DNA of 64,000 nucleotides, taken from NCBI RefSeq assembly GCF_900099965.1, contig NZ_FNDJ01000008.1, positions 62,001 to 126,000 of the forward strand. The letters are read 5' to 3'. Origin of the DNA: Nonomuraea jiangxiensis (lineage in GTDB: Bacteria; Actinomycetota; Actinomycetes; Streptosporangiales; Streptosporangiaceae). The notes below the pieces were generated by a model. It saw nothing but the letters and a program-made list of their open reading frames with translations, searched no databases and was not told where the DNA came from. Positions 52,401 through 59,714 of the stretch are shown piece by piece (position 1 is the stretch's first letter; every line of letters starts with the position of its first letter). A program made the position numbers and the translations under genes.

Positions 52401-53034
52401 CGAACACCTGGCGGCGTACGTTGATCTCGGCCAGCTTCGCGTTCGGGTCGTCGTCGAAATTGGCGTAGATGGTGGTGTTACCGCCGCCGACCTCGGCGAA
52501 CCAGGTTCCCGCGGCCGACTGGACGGCGCTCAGCGACGGCTTCTGGTAGTAGGCCTGCTCGTTGAGGTAGACGTCACCGGCGGTGTAGCCGGGGAAGGTG
52601 CCACCCTCGCCGCCCTGCGGCTGGCCCGTGCTGTACGGGTTGAAGCCGCCGAAGTAGGAGTCGGGGAGGGTGACCTTCCAGACGTCGCCGCTGTGCCGCG
52701 TCCAGGTGTTGATCTCCTCCGAGCCCTTGATGACGACCTCGCCGTCGCCGGCGCTGGTGTAGGTGATGCGGGCGTCCTCACCGGTTCCGCCGCGAGCGGG
52801 CCTGACCCACTCGCGGTAGAGCCCGGCGTGCACGACCACCGTGTCGCCCGGCTGCGCCTCCTGGGCGGCCTTGTTGATGGTCAGGTACGGGGCGGCCGAC
52901 GTGCCCGCGTTCGTGTCGTTCCCGGTCTTGGCCACGTGGATCTGGCGTGCGGCCGCCGCCGGCGACGGCACCGCCAGTGTCGCGACGACCAGGGCGGCGC
53001 CGGCTAACGCGCTGAGTATCCTTCGGAGTCTCAT
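46420..53034 (-). CDS. Giant exported multidomain protein: beta-helix, discoidin modules, FN3, GH95, FIMAH
   Basis: This 2204-residue exported protein is unusually large. Approximate layout: signal peptide 1-30; right-handed beta-helix with DUF1565-like opening 35-585 (IHVAKTGNDTNAGTSAAPYLTINKAAQEAQPGDTVVVHAG); two F5/8 type C modules 593-726 and 732-880; an FN3 domain 885-978; a GH95 catalytic region 980-1766; two more F5/8 type C modules 1769-1895 and 1900-2025; and a FIMAH-like C-terminal helix bundle 2119-2204. GH95 blocks include WEEGLLAGNGKQGIIVFGNP, GDSNVGWDGYYHLDANLNLQ (the family's Asn-rich catalytic strand) and NPSPTAPPDLLGNW-like surroundings. The predicted activity is removal of alpha-L-fucose or alpha-L-galactose from a glycan. 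AAGGA precedes ATG 53034, 13 bp after the beta-mannosidase stop. Confidence 0.88.
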   Translation of the reverse strand: MRLRRILSALAGAALVVATLAVPSPAAAARQIHVAKTGNDTNAGTSAAPYLTINKAAQEAQPGDTVVVHAGLYREWVRPARGGTGEDARITYTSAGDGEVVIKGSEEINTWTRHSGDVWKVTLPDSYFGGFNPYSTGQPQGGEGGTFPGYTAGDVYLNEQAYYQKPSLSAVQSAAGTWFAEVGGGNTTIYANFDDDPNAKLAEINVRRQVFAPEAWGLGYITVRGFTVKHAAGTYSDFPSSPSRRQAGAISVNGGLKWIIEQNTVINARTIAIDIGLGCDEWAGNRPGQTRTNFRDTAKYGSHIVRNNYIAKAGQSGIAGVFSWNSDLLYNRIEDTNYRGEFSGAETAPIKVHYMNEGLIKGNFLKNSKGGNSAGIWTDWGNQNVRVTGNIVMNTPWGYYAEAVHGPILVDNNVFIGNADLRMLDATGVVYANNLFVDNGRIAVDGGGRDAYYFQPGTMNESTALTSPQKFFWYNNLVNGSALPADATGKTHVKEGNATGVLSNVKVNASTTEVKLDFDLNVSGIGGLTPVTKARVGVIPRANEPIAADVTTDFFGRPFSGMPGPFAEARNGANSFALWPPAGQTVPTPPAPPADVPVNLSLNPDAKVVASYEDGNLVAGNAIDGNGSSRWSSDHSNDPNAWIQVDLGREYDVSKVVLQWEAAYGRSYKIQVSGDAQRWEDVYSTTTGAGGVETITIRRDTRYVRMQGVQPQTQYGYSLYEFEIYGTPVRPQVPVNIAQNLAPSAYTASSQSNDGSGPVNSQPQNDRSAFRAFDGNTATRWGSNGGDTQWIQVDTGKTHVIDKVTLKWEAAYASQYKIQTSADGARWTDVHTHDNATPTGDHADEITLNPPVSGRYVRVQGVRAATQWGLSLWEFEVYGTDVPADAAPQWPMTAQLQLSEVTGTAANVAWPAATDNQGVTGYKVYLGQTLKGTLGADARTFALTGLAAGRTYTVKITALDEGGESQGLTKTFTAPGNPATRALSTSYPRTYADWEEGLLAGNGKQGIIVFGNPRDDTVVFDDRDFFMARTEARPHRTFNTVSQDNIKRIRDLLIAGRYQEANQLAADVQGYQGGGEGSKHPGFKMTLQLPSSGEVTDYVRSTDYSAGVVSVNWTDDKGDWRRDAFVSQTDGVTVQYLPAPAGQRLDVKLGLSIDPGMNLLNKGLTAVNASTTDFLNLRVKYPGGTYNAGYEGVTRIVTDGTKTMAGTDVQVTNASYVMLLSLTQRYDGTYEGGVPAEQDWNKKLLQAKLAALPSDYTTLRDRHVAKHSQMFDRVKIDFGASEADRSKSNEELLAEQKTATTPNLALFERLFNSGRYHLIGSSSPTAPPDLLGNWTGDSNVGWDGYYHLDANLNLQISGGNIGNLPEVMAGYWWINKSWQKDFRINAQKLLGTRGMLTGGNTPNGEGLISNINFDYPYQYVTGGESWLLYPFWEYYQITGDRKFLEEQYYPLIRDMGDFYQDFLVQKDANGKYVFAGSISPENRPAGGVPLTVNSVYDISGARFALSTLIQTSRTLGRDADKIPLWQEKLDNLPPYIVNNDGALAEWAWPDLANKNAYQHRHSSGLMPVWPYREVTPEKNKALYDAAKVFLQRKDGGSYENAGHGLLHGALIAANLNNADSVNAKLMRFAKDDYYYSSLATSHYNNKGVFATDVVNSVPTIMMEMLATSDPGTLELLPALPKGLKHGSISGMKGKSRFTINTLDWNMDTHKVKVTLTSDVDQNLTLIQRSGIEQVTGAPVQNSPLGAIARVVPLKAGQPVTLELTLRDTSRVNLALNKPATASSQSNADQGPAKAFDGDPGSRWAAGQDPASWIQVDLGGIYSLSEVNLAWEASYARRYRLQVSMDGQSWKDVYAKDDSTGGTERIPVSALGRFVRMQGVERSGQWGYSLYEMEVYGAEAPNIALGKTATASSASNASQGAAAAFDGDGTSRWSAGQAPDNWLQVDLGDTYTVNRVAIDWEDSYAKGYKVQTSPDGRTWTDRFTETNGNGGTDLIDLNADARFVRMQGTQLSGQWGYSIYEMKVYGSLPDTATTIAISGVTEGASYGDSENLTIGWEVAGSGVKSVTGTLDGRPFTSGSVAELYRLPLGKHTLTVTIENQSGGRADQSVTFSTATSTDEISVLIERFATDGELSASGAAKLDDRISKVMVSEDKGRERDKKKIVKKLERFVDTVNDPKIVLNPLVKATFLRDANHLIAANNGKPV

Positions 53035-53047
53035 GGGGTTCCTTCGG

Positions 53048-55618
53048 TCAGAGCGAATTCCCATTGGGGCCGGTGACCTCGCCAAAGGACCGGACCGTGG
53101 CGTTGAGGAGGGTGCTGGGCAGCTCGGCCGGCGCGATGGCGCGGCCGTCCCGCCGGGTGATGTGGAAGGTACGGCTCTCGCCCGGCAGGAGCGTGACGAG
53201 GGCGTCGTCCACGGCGAGCGCGGACGGTTCGAGGCCGAGTGGCGCGGCGAGCCGGTCGGCGGCCACGCACACCTCGCGCAGGGTGGTCACGGCGGTGACC
53301 GTGACGCGCAGGACGCCGTCGGCGATCTCGACGGCGACCCGCCGTTCCGGGTGCGGTGCGGTCAGCTCACGCTCGGGGCGGTAGATCCAGGTGGTACGCG
53401 TCCCGCCGGCCTCGACGACGAGCATCTCGGCGTGCGGATCGCCGGGGTTCGCGACGGCCGGGTCGACGGGCAGCCGTACCAGGCCGCCGGCCGGGCACCC
53501 GGCACTGAGGGTGGTCCGGGCGAGCTCCCGGCCGTCGAGCGCCACCCGGCGGACCAGCACGTCGGCCGTCCAGGCCGTGGCCGAGTCGTTGACCAGCACG
53601 ACCACCAGGCCGTCGGGACCGGTCGGGTCGTGGGTCGGCCCTGGGGTGACCGGCTGGACGGTTGCCAGGCGGGGAGCGAACGAGCGACGCAGCGCGTACC
53701 AGAGCGGCTTCTCGATGCCCGCGCTGTCGACGGCGGACCAGCTGATCGCCGGCCAGCAGTCGTTGAGCTGCCAGACCACCGCGCCCGCGCACCGTTCGCG
53801 CGACCTGAGCCACTCGACGCCCGCCGCGACCGCGCGGGCCTGCACGACCTGCGTCGCGAAGTGCCAGTCGGCGTCGGTCCTGGGCGTCGGCACATGGGGC
53901 TGGAGCCCCCGGGTGAGCTTGTGCAGGCCGTCGATGGCGCGCAGGTGGTGAAGCGTCTGCGGCGAGTCGGGCCCGGGAGATTCACCCGGGACGACGCGGT
54001 CGAGCGTCGTCCACGCGGGCGGGCCGCACCAGCCCATCTCGGCCACGAACGACGGGTCGTGGTAGCGGTAATGGGCGTAGTCGCGCTCGTTCCAGGCGTC
54101 CCACAGGTGGCTGAGGCCGTGGGTGTCGGCCGCCGGGTCCCGGTCGAGCGTGCCCGACCAAGGCGAGTTGGGCACGTAGGGCCGCGTGGGGTCGAGCCGT
54201 TCCAGCACCGCGGGCAGCACGTCGAGGTAGTAGCGCGCGCCCCAGCCGCGCGTGCCGATCTGGTCGGCCCAGCCCCAGTGGTGCCAGCCGAGCACGGTTT
54301 CGTTGCCGCCGCACCAGATCACCAGGCTCGGGTGCGCCGCCATCCGGGCGACCGCCTGCTCCGCCTCGGCGGTCACCAGCGCGGTCATCTCCTCGTCCTC
54401 ACAGTACGCGGCGCACGCGAAGAGGAAGTCGTGCCACACCAGGACACCGCGCTCGTCGCACGCGTCGAGGAACTCCTCCGTGGCGAAGTGCCCGCCGCCC
54501 CAGACGCGCAGCAGGTTGGCGTTCCCGGCGACCGCCTGGTCGATCCGGTGCGCCACCCTCTCCGGCGTGGCCCGGCCGGCGAACGTGTCGTCGGGGATCC
54601 AGTTGTACCCCCGGGCCCGCACCGGCGTGCCGTTGACGACGAGCGCCCAGCGGGTGCCGAGCGCGTCGGGGGTCTCGTCGACCGCGACGCTGCGCAGTCC
54701 CACCCGTACGGATGCCACGTCCAGCACGACCCCGGCGTGGCCGACCTCCACGCGCAGGCGGTACAGCGGCTGCGCGCCGAGGCCGACGGGCCACCAGAGG
54801 TCGGGGTCGTCCACCCGCAGCGCGACGACGACCTCGTCACTTCCGATGACCGTGCCCGAGGCCGACCCCGCCGGCCGTCCGGTCGGGTCGGCCAGTTCCA
54901 CGCGCACCTCGGACCCGTCCGGCGCGTCCACCCGTACGTGCGCCATGACGTGGGCGGCGGTGTGGCCGGGGTCGAGGGTGACGAGCGGGCGGACGTGGTC
55001 GATCCGGCCCGTGTAGGTCTCCAGCCGGATGTCCCGCCAGATCCCGGCGGTGACGTGGTGAGGGCCCCAGTCCCAGCCGAAGTTGGCGGCGGCCTTGCGT
55101 ACGTGCGCGTAGGGCTCGTCGTACGGGCTGGGCAGCGGGCCGTGGGCGTGTTCGTGCTGGTAGGCGGCCTCCCACGCCGAGGCGAACCGCACCTCGACGA
55201 GGTTGTCGCCGGGCACCAGCACGTCGTTGACCGGCCAGCGGTAGGCAAGGTGCTGGTCGCGGGCGGCGCCGACGAGGCGGCCGTTCACGTACACGTCGGC
55301 GATCGTGTCGAGGCCGTCGGCCACCAGGTCGGTGCGCGCCCCGGGAACCGGCGACCAGTGCACCGTGCGCCGGTAGACCCACTGGGAGTGGCCGACCCAC
55401 CGCTGCTCCAGCTCGCCCCACCCGACGTCGGGGTCGGCGATGAGCCCGGCGGCCATGAGGGCGGTGTGCACCTCGCCGGGCACCCGCGCCGGGATCGCCG
55501 CCGTGCGGACGGCCTCCGGCGCGTCGTCCGGCCCTCCGGCCCACGTCAGCTCCCATTCGCCGCCGAGGTCGAGGCGAGTGGCGGTCATGGAGGTAGTGGC
55601 CTGTGTGGTCTGTGTCAT
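53048..55618 (-). CDS. GH2 beta-mannosidase
   Basis: This 856-residue family 2 glycosidase is of the beta-mannosidase type. The sugar-binding jelly roll (about residues 10-190) includes GGEWELTWAGG and NFGWDWGPHHVTAGIWRDIRLE, a signature of beta-mannosidases. The barrel carries the acid/base E440 in LVIWCGGNETV and the nucleophile E527 in FVAEMGWCG. The C-terminal beta domains begin near 640. There is no signal peptide, so it acts inside the cell on imported oligosaccharides that have beta-mannose at the non-reducing end. The ATG overlaps the stop of the preceding permease gene (ATGA) behind AAAGG. Its partner downstream is the secreted GH95 protein, 13 bp away. Confidence 0.93.
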   Translation of the reverse strand: MTQTTQATTSMTATRLDLGGEWELTWAGGPDDAPEAVRTAAIPARVPGEVHTALMAAGLIADPDVGWGELEQRWVGHSQWVYRRTVHWSPVPGARTDLVADGLDTIADVYVNGRLVGAARDQHLAYRWPVNDVLVPGDNLVEVRFASAWEAAYQHEHAHGPLPSPYDEPYAHVRKAAANFGWDWGPHHVTAGIWRDIRLETYTGRIDHVRPLVTLDPGHTAAHVMAHVRVDAPDGSEVRVELADPTGRPAGSASGTVIGSDEVVVALRVDDPDLWWPVGLGAQPLYRLRVEVGHAGVVLDVASVRVGLRSVAVDETPDALGTRWALVVNGTPVRARGYNWIPDDTFAGRATPERVAHRIDQAVAGNANLLRVWGGGHFATEEFLDACDERGVLVWHDFLFACAAYCEDEEMTALVTAEAEQAVARMAAHPSLVIWCGGNETVLGWHHWGWADQIGTRGWGARYYLDVLPAVLERLDPTRPYVPNSPWSGTLDRDPAADTHGLSHLWDAWNERDYAHYRYHDPSFVAEMGWCGPPAWTTLDRVVPGESPGPDSPQTLHHLRAIDGLHKLTRGLQPHVPTPRTDADWHFATQVVQARAVAAGVEWLRSRERCAGAVVWQLNDCWPAISWSAVDSAGIEKPLWYALRRSFAPRLATVQPVTPGPTHDPTGPDGLVVVLVNDSATAWTADVLVRRVALDGRELARTTLSAGCPAGGLVRLPVDPAVANPGDPHAEMLVVEAGGTRTTWIYRPERELTAPHPERRVAVEIADGVLRVTVTAVTTLREVCVAADRLAAPLGLEPSALAVDDALVTLLPGESRTFHITRRDGRAIAPAELPSTLLNATVRSFGEVTGPNGNSL

Positions 55619-56430
55619 CCTTTGACCGCCCCCGCGGTGAGTGCTTCCTGCATCCGGCGATTCATGAGTGAGTAGGCGACGTACACCGGCAGCACGGTGA
55701 GCACCGTGCCGGCGGCGAGCACGCCGAGGTTGGTCGCGTCGGAGACGAGCGCCGGCAGGGCGACCTGGACGGTGCGCACGTCCGGCGCGGTGCCGGTGAT
55801 GGTCAGGGCGAACAGGTACTCGTTCCAGAAGGTGAGCAGCTGGAGGATCGTCACGCTCACCACGCCCGGCATCGCGATGGGCACGAAGACCCGCGTCAGC
55901 AGCCGCCAGTGCCCGGCGCCGTCGAGTGCGGCCGACTCCACCAGCGCCGCCGGCACGGTGCGCATGAACTGCGTCAGCAGCAGCACCGACAGCGGCAGCG
56001 CGCTCGCGGGCAGGAAGAGCATCTGGAACTCGCGGGTGCCGAAGAGCCCCATCTCGATCGCCAGCACGACCGTGGGGATCAGCGCCGCGAAGGGCGGGAT
56101 GAGGAACCCGGCCGAGAACGTGCCGGTGATCACCCGGGCCGCCCGGTTGTCGGTGCGGGCCAGCGCGTACGCCGCCGGTACGGCCAGCGCCAGCGTCAGC
56201 ACGATCGCGACCAGCGAGATGAGCACCGAGTTGAGCAGCGCCTGCCCGAGCCGGGCGGTCTCCCAGGCGGTGCGGAAGTTGTCCCACAGCCACGCCGCGG
56301 GTAGCGCGAACGGCCGGGTGAAGATCTCGATGTTGGTCTTCAGTGCGCTGACCGCGAGGTAGTAGAGCGGCGCCGCGAGGATCAGGGCGTACAGCCAGCT
56401 CAGGACGGTCGCGAGCGGATGTTTCCTCAT
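55615..56430 (-). CDS. Sugar ABC transporter permease (MalG-like)
   Basis: This 271-residue CUT1-type permease has six helices, starting LATVLSWLYALILAAPLYYLAVSALK. The docking loop VESAALDGAGHWRLLTRVFVPIAMP replaces the common EAAxIDG start with ESAALDG. Its stop overlaps the beta-mannosidase start and its ATG overlaps the upstream permease stop, so the importer and first enzyme are made as one coupled series. Like the other locus, no ATPase is encoded nearby. Confidence 0.92.
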   Translation of the reverse strand: MRKHPLATVLSWLYALILAAPLYYLAVSALKTNIEIFTRPFALPAAWLWDNFRTAWETARLGQALLNSVLISLVAIVLTLALAVPAAYALARTDNRAARVITGTFSAGFLIPPFAALIPTVVLAIEMGLFGTREFQMLFLPASALPLSVLLLTQFMRTVPAALVESAALDGAGHWRLLTRVFVPIAMPGVVSVTILQLLTFWNEYLFALTITGTAPDVRTVQVALPALVSDATNLGVLAAGTVLTVLPVYVAYSLMNRRMQEALTAGAVKG

Positions 56431-57293
56431 CGGGTGCGCTCCCGCAGCAGGGCTCGGATCAGTGCCATTCCGCCGATCCCGAGCAGGAGCAGCACGACGC
56501 CCACGACCTGGCTGTAGCCGAGGTCGCGCATCGAGAAGGCCTTGGCGTAGACGAGGTAGGACAGGGTGGTCGAGGAGGTGCCGGGCCCGCCCTGGGTGAG
56601 CAGCAGGATCAGCGCGGCCGAGGTGAAGAGCGTCCAGAGGAACTGGAGCATCGTCAGCGTGCGGACGTAGTCCTTCACCATCGGGTAGGCGACCTGCCAC
56701 ATCGTACGGAACCTGCCGGCGCCGTCGATCTGGGCGGCCTCGATCACCTCGCCCGGCATGCTGGCGAGGCGGGCCGCGAACAACACCGCCGTCCAGCCGA
56801 CGCCGCGCCACAGGTCGATGGCGATGAGGCTCGGCAGCGCGGTGGCCGGGTCGGCGAGCCACGCGGTGGCCAGCGAGTCGAGCCCGAGGCCGCGCAGCAG
56901 GCCGTTGACGCCGCCGTTGGGCGACAGCACCCCGTAGAAGATCATCCCGGTCATGGAGATCGAGATGAGTCCCGGCGAGAAGTAGAGGACCGACAGGATC
57001 CGGTAGCCCCGCGGCTTGGTGTTGAGGTGGTATCCCAGCATGAAGGCCAGCGGGATCATCACCGGGATCGCGACGGCCACCTGGATCAGGCTGTTGCGCA
57101 CCGCCGCGTGGAAGGTCGGGTCGGCGAACACCTTGGTGACGTTCTCCAGGCCGATGTACGTGGGCTCGTACAGCAGCCCTTTCCAGCGCAGTGTGGCGAT
57201 GACGAACATCGCGGCGAGCGGGCCGATGGAGAAGACGGCGAACCAGGCGAGGGAGGGGACGGTCAGCCAGAGGACCCGGGTGGATCTGGTCAT
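56427..57293 (-). CDS. Sugar ABC transporter permease (MalF-like)
   Basis: This 288-residue CUT1-type permease has six helices, the first in VLWLTVPSLAWFAVFSIGPLAAMFVIATL. The docking loop is EVIEAAQIDGAGRFRTMWQVAYPMVKD. LLTQGGPGTSSTTLSYLVYAKAF is the usual periplasmic segment near helix 5. The gene lies 72 bp after the binding-protein gene and overlaps the second permease gene. Confidence 0.92.
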   Translation of the reverse strand: MTRSTRVLWLTVPSLAWFAVFSIGPLAAMFVIATLRWKGLLYEPTYIGLENVTKVFADPTFHAAVRNSLIQVAVAIPVMIPLAFMLGYHLNTKPRGYRILSVLYFSPGLISISMTGMIFYGVLSPNGGVNGLLRGLGLDSLATAWLADPATALPSLIAIDLWRGVGWTAVLFAARLASMPGEVIEAAQIDGAGRFRTMWQVAYPMVKDYVRTLTMLQFLWTLFTSAALILLLTQGGPGTSSTTLSYLVYAKAFSMRDLGYSQVVGVVLLLLGIGGMALIRALLRERTR

Positions 57294-57365
57294 GGGAGGG
57301 TGTTTTCCTTCGGGCAGGAGAGGGGCCGCCGCGGAACTCGGCGGCCCCCGGTCGAGAGTGGTCTC

Positions 57366-58682
57366 TCAGCCTTTGGTGGCGTTGTCGAGGCCCTCGCAGA
57401 TCTCCTGCGGAGTCGCGTTGCCGTAGGCCCCGGTCAGGACCTGGGTGATCGTGTCGGAGGCGGAGCCGATCCAGACGTCGGGCAGCACCGCGTGGTCGAC
57501 CTCGGCGTCCAGGTCCAGTGACTTGGCCGTCAGCGGGTCGGTCGCGTACGAGGCGAAGTCGCCGGTGACGGGGGGCAGGATGCCGGCGTCCTTGACGAAG
57601 TCGCCGACGGTGGCCTGGTCGTAGAACTTGGTGATGAGTGCCTTGATCCTGCCGATCTTCTCGGGCGAGGCGCCCTGCTTGGTGATCAGGAAGCCGACGC
57701 CGGTGAAGCCCTGGTAGGCCGTCGGCTTGGCGTAGACGGCGCCGCTCGGCACGGGGAACCCGCCGAGGGTGGTCCGCGTCTCGATGCCCGTGCCGGAGGC
57801 CTTGGACTCGGTGTACGCCCACGAGCCGGCCGACATGATCGCGGCCTTGCCGGAGTAGTACGTGGCGTACATGTCGTCGGCCGACAGCCCGGCGGCGTTG
57901 TCGACGAACACCTTGGCGTCGCGCAGGTCGGTGAACAGCTTGATGCCGTTCATCACGGTCGGCGTCGAGCAGTAGCCGCCCTCCTGCATGACCTTCTGCA
58001 TGGTCTTGGCGTCGGTGAACGACTGGGCGATCTGGTAGAAGAGCTTCTGCCCGGACCAGTCCTTGCCGCCGACGGCGACCGGGCCGATCCCGGCCGCGCG
58101 CAGCTTCCTGGCCGCGTCGATGAGCTGGTCGGTGGTCGTCGGCACGGACGCCACCCCGGCCTTGGTGAGCAACTCGGTGTTGTACCAGAACGGCCAGCTG
58201 AACCCGGAGAACGGCAGGCCCTGGAGCTCGCCGCCGGCGACCCGCCACTCGTCGAGCGCCTCGGGCTTCATCCTGGCTTCCAGGCCCCAGTCCTTGACGT
58301 ACTGGTCGACGGGGACGGTGACACCCGCGTCGAGCCAGCCGACGGTCTTGTCGAAGAGGTTGACGATCACCAGGTCGGGCGACTTGCCCGCCGCGATCGC
58401 GGTCTCCACCTGGTCGTCGATGGCCTCCAGGCCCTCGGTGACGTTGACCGTGGTGCCGGTCTCCTTGGTGTAGGCGTCGAATACGCGCTTCTGGGCCGCC
58501 GCCGCCGAGTTGCCGGCCGCCCAGCGGGTGACGACGTCGAGGGAGCCGCCCCCGTGCGCGGACGCCGTGCCTCCGGCGGGCGCCGCCGGCTCCTCGGAGC
58601 CGCACGCGGCGAGGGAGAGAACGAGGACTCCGACGGCGAACGCGGCCACCCCGCGTACGGCCCGAGGCGTGGTGCGGTGCAT
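57366..58682 (-). CDS. Sugar ABC transporter substrate-binding lipoprotein
   Basis: This 438-residue SBP_bac-type lipoprotein is the first gene of the beta-mannosidase/GH95 operon. The signal peptide ends in lipobox LAAC (Cys near residue 27), followed by a Gly/Ala/Ser-rich linker. The mature domain shows LDVVTRWAAGNSAAAAQKRVFDAYTKETGTTV, IVNLFDKTVGWLDAGV, FPFSGFSWPFWYNTELL-like hinge sequence and YSGKAAIMSAGSWAY. I chose ATG 58682, which has AAAGGAAG just upstream, over starts 6 and 18 codons earlier. The ligand is probably a mannose-containing oligosaccharide, inferred from the GH2 beta-mannosidase in the operon. Confidence 0.92.
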   Translation of the reverse strand: MHRTTPRAVRGVAAFAVGVLVLSLAACGSEEPAAPAGGTASAHGGGSLDVVTRWAAGNSAAAAQKRVFDAYTKETGTTVNVTEGLEAIDDQVETAIAAGKSPDLVIVNLFDKTVGWLDAGVTVPVDQYVKDWGLEARMKPEALDEWRVAGGELQGLPFSGFSWPFWYNTELLTKAGVASVPTTTDQLIDAARKLRAAGIGPVAVGGKDWSGQKLFYQIAQSFTDAKTMQKVMQEGGYCSTPTVMNGIKLFTDLRDAKVFVDNAAGLSADDMYATYYSGKAAIMSAGSWAYTESKASGTGIETRTTLGGFPVPSGAVYAKPTAYQGFTGVGFLITKQGASPEKIGRIKALITKFYDQATVGDFVKDAGILPPVTGDFASYATDPLTAKSLDLDAEVDHAVLPDVWIGSASDTITQVLTGAYGNATPQEICEGLDNATKG

Positions 58683-58771
58683 GGGCTTCCTTTGCTTCAT
58701 GTTCGGGGGGTGTCGTGTGTCCCGGATGTTACTCACGGGTCACACGGGTGTTGCCAGGGGTGCTGAACCAT

Positions 58772-58819
58772 AGAAAACAGGACAGGAAGCCCGAAGTCAA
58801 TAACAAAGATTAGTAATCT
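58772..58819 (-). promoter_or_regulatory. Predicted promoter and adjacent palindrome of the beta-mannosidase operon
   Basis: On the minus strand, TTGACT (58795-58800) and TTTTCT (58772-58777) are 17 nt apart. Immediately upstream of the -35 box is the perfect 13-bp palindrome AGATTAGTAATCT (58807-58819), strikingly AT-rich for this genome and 1 bp from the stop of the LacI-like gene. TTAGTAA inside it resembles the TTAGGAA half-site of the other glycan locus, so a ROK-type regulator may bind here. Confidence 0.5.
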
Positions 58820-58820
58820 A

Positions 58821-59672
58821 TTAAATGCTCGAGCCGCGAACGACGAGCGTGGCCGGGTCGGCCATGATGACCCGCGCGGCGGCCCCCGACAGCACCTCGG
58901 CCAGCGTCTCCCCCACCAGCTCGCCGAGCGCCTGCACGTCGTGGCTGACGGCCGACAGCGGCGGCTCCGCGAGCTGGCACAACGCCGAGTCGTCCCACGC
59001 GACGAGCGACAGGTCGGCCGGCACGGCGAGCCCGAGCCGGGCGGCCTCGTGCAGCGCTCCCAGCGCCATGACGTCGTTGTCGAAGACGAGCGCGGTCGGC
59101 CGGTCGTCGATGCCCGCGAGGGTCGTGACGGCGCGCACGCCGGCCGCCTCGGAGTAGTCGCCGTCGAACGTCGTCGTCCGCACGCCGTGCTCGGCCGCCA
59201 CGGCGTCGAAGGTGCGGCGGCGGATGATCGTGTGCGCCATCTCGGCGGGCCCGGCCACGTGCCCGAGGTGGCCGTGGCCGCCCGCGACGAGCTTGGCGAC
59301 GACGTCGCGCATGGCGACCTCGTCCTGCGTCCACACGGCCGGCAGCCCTCCGGCGGTCACCGGGTCGCCGATGACGACCGCGGGCATGCCCAGTTCGCGT
59401 ACGAGCGCCACCCGCTCGTCGCCCGGCAGCAGGTCGATGAGGATCACGCCCTGCACCCGGCTTTCCTCGGCCCAGGCCCGCATGCGGGCGGCGGCCTGCG
59501 CGACCGTCGCGACGACCTGAAGGAGCACCGGGACGCCGAGCGGCACCAGGACACGTTCCATGCCCGCGATGAACTCGTGGAAGAACGGCTCGGCCCCGAG
59601 GACCTCGGCGTCACGTACGAGAGCGAGCCCCACGGGCGTACCCGCGCGTGGGCCCGCCGATTCCGCAGCCAT
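58821..59672 (-). CDS. LacI-type sugar-sensor protein lacking the DNA-binding domain
   Basis: This 283-residue protein consists only of the periplasmic-binding-protein-like ligand domain of LacI/GalR regulators. It starts directly with PVGLALVRDAEVLGAEPFFHEFIAGMERVL and continues through SRVQGVILIDLLPGDERVALVREL, HGHLGHVAGP, IDDRPTALVFDNDVMALGALHEAARLGLAVPADLSLVAWDDSALCQLAEPPLSAV. The about 60-residue helix-turn-helix normally before the core is absent. GAGGAGG lies 6 nt before the ATG, so the short form is the real product, and the sequence upstream belongs to the divergent ROK gene. Such a protein could sense sugar and act by protein contact, perhaps with the ROK regulator encoded 42 bp away. 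Confidence 0.85.
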   Translation of the reverse strand: MAAESAGPRAGTPVGLALVRDAEVLGAEPFFHEFIAGMERVLVPLGVPVLLQVVATVAQAAARMRAWAEESRVQGVILIDLLPGDERVALVRELGMPAVVIGDPVTAGGLPAVWTQDEVAMRDVVAKLVAGGHGHLGHVAGPAEMAHTIIRRRTFDAVAAEHGVRTTTFDGDYSEAAGVRAVTTLAGIDDRPTALVFDNDVMALGALHEAARLGLAVPADLSLVAWDDSALCQLAEPPLSAVSHDVQALGELVGETLAEVLSGAAARVIMADPATLVVRGSSI

Positions 59673-59714
59673 CTGTGTCCTCCTCGTGAACTAACCTCGT
59701 GCCCCGTAACGGTA

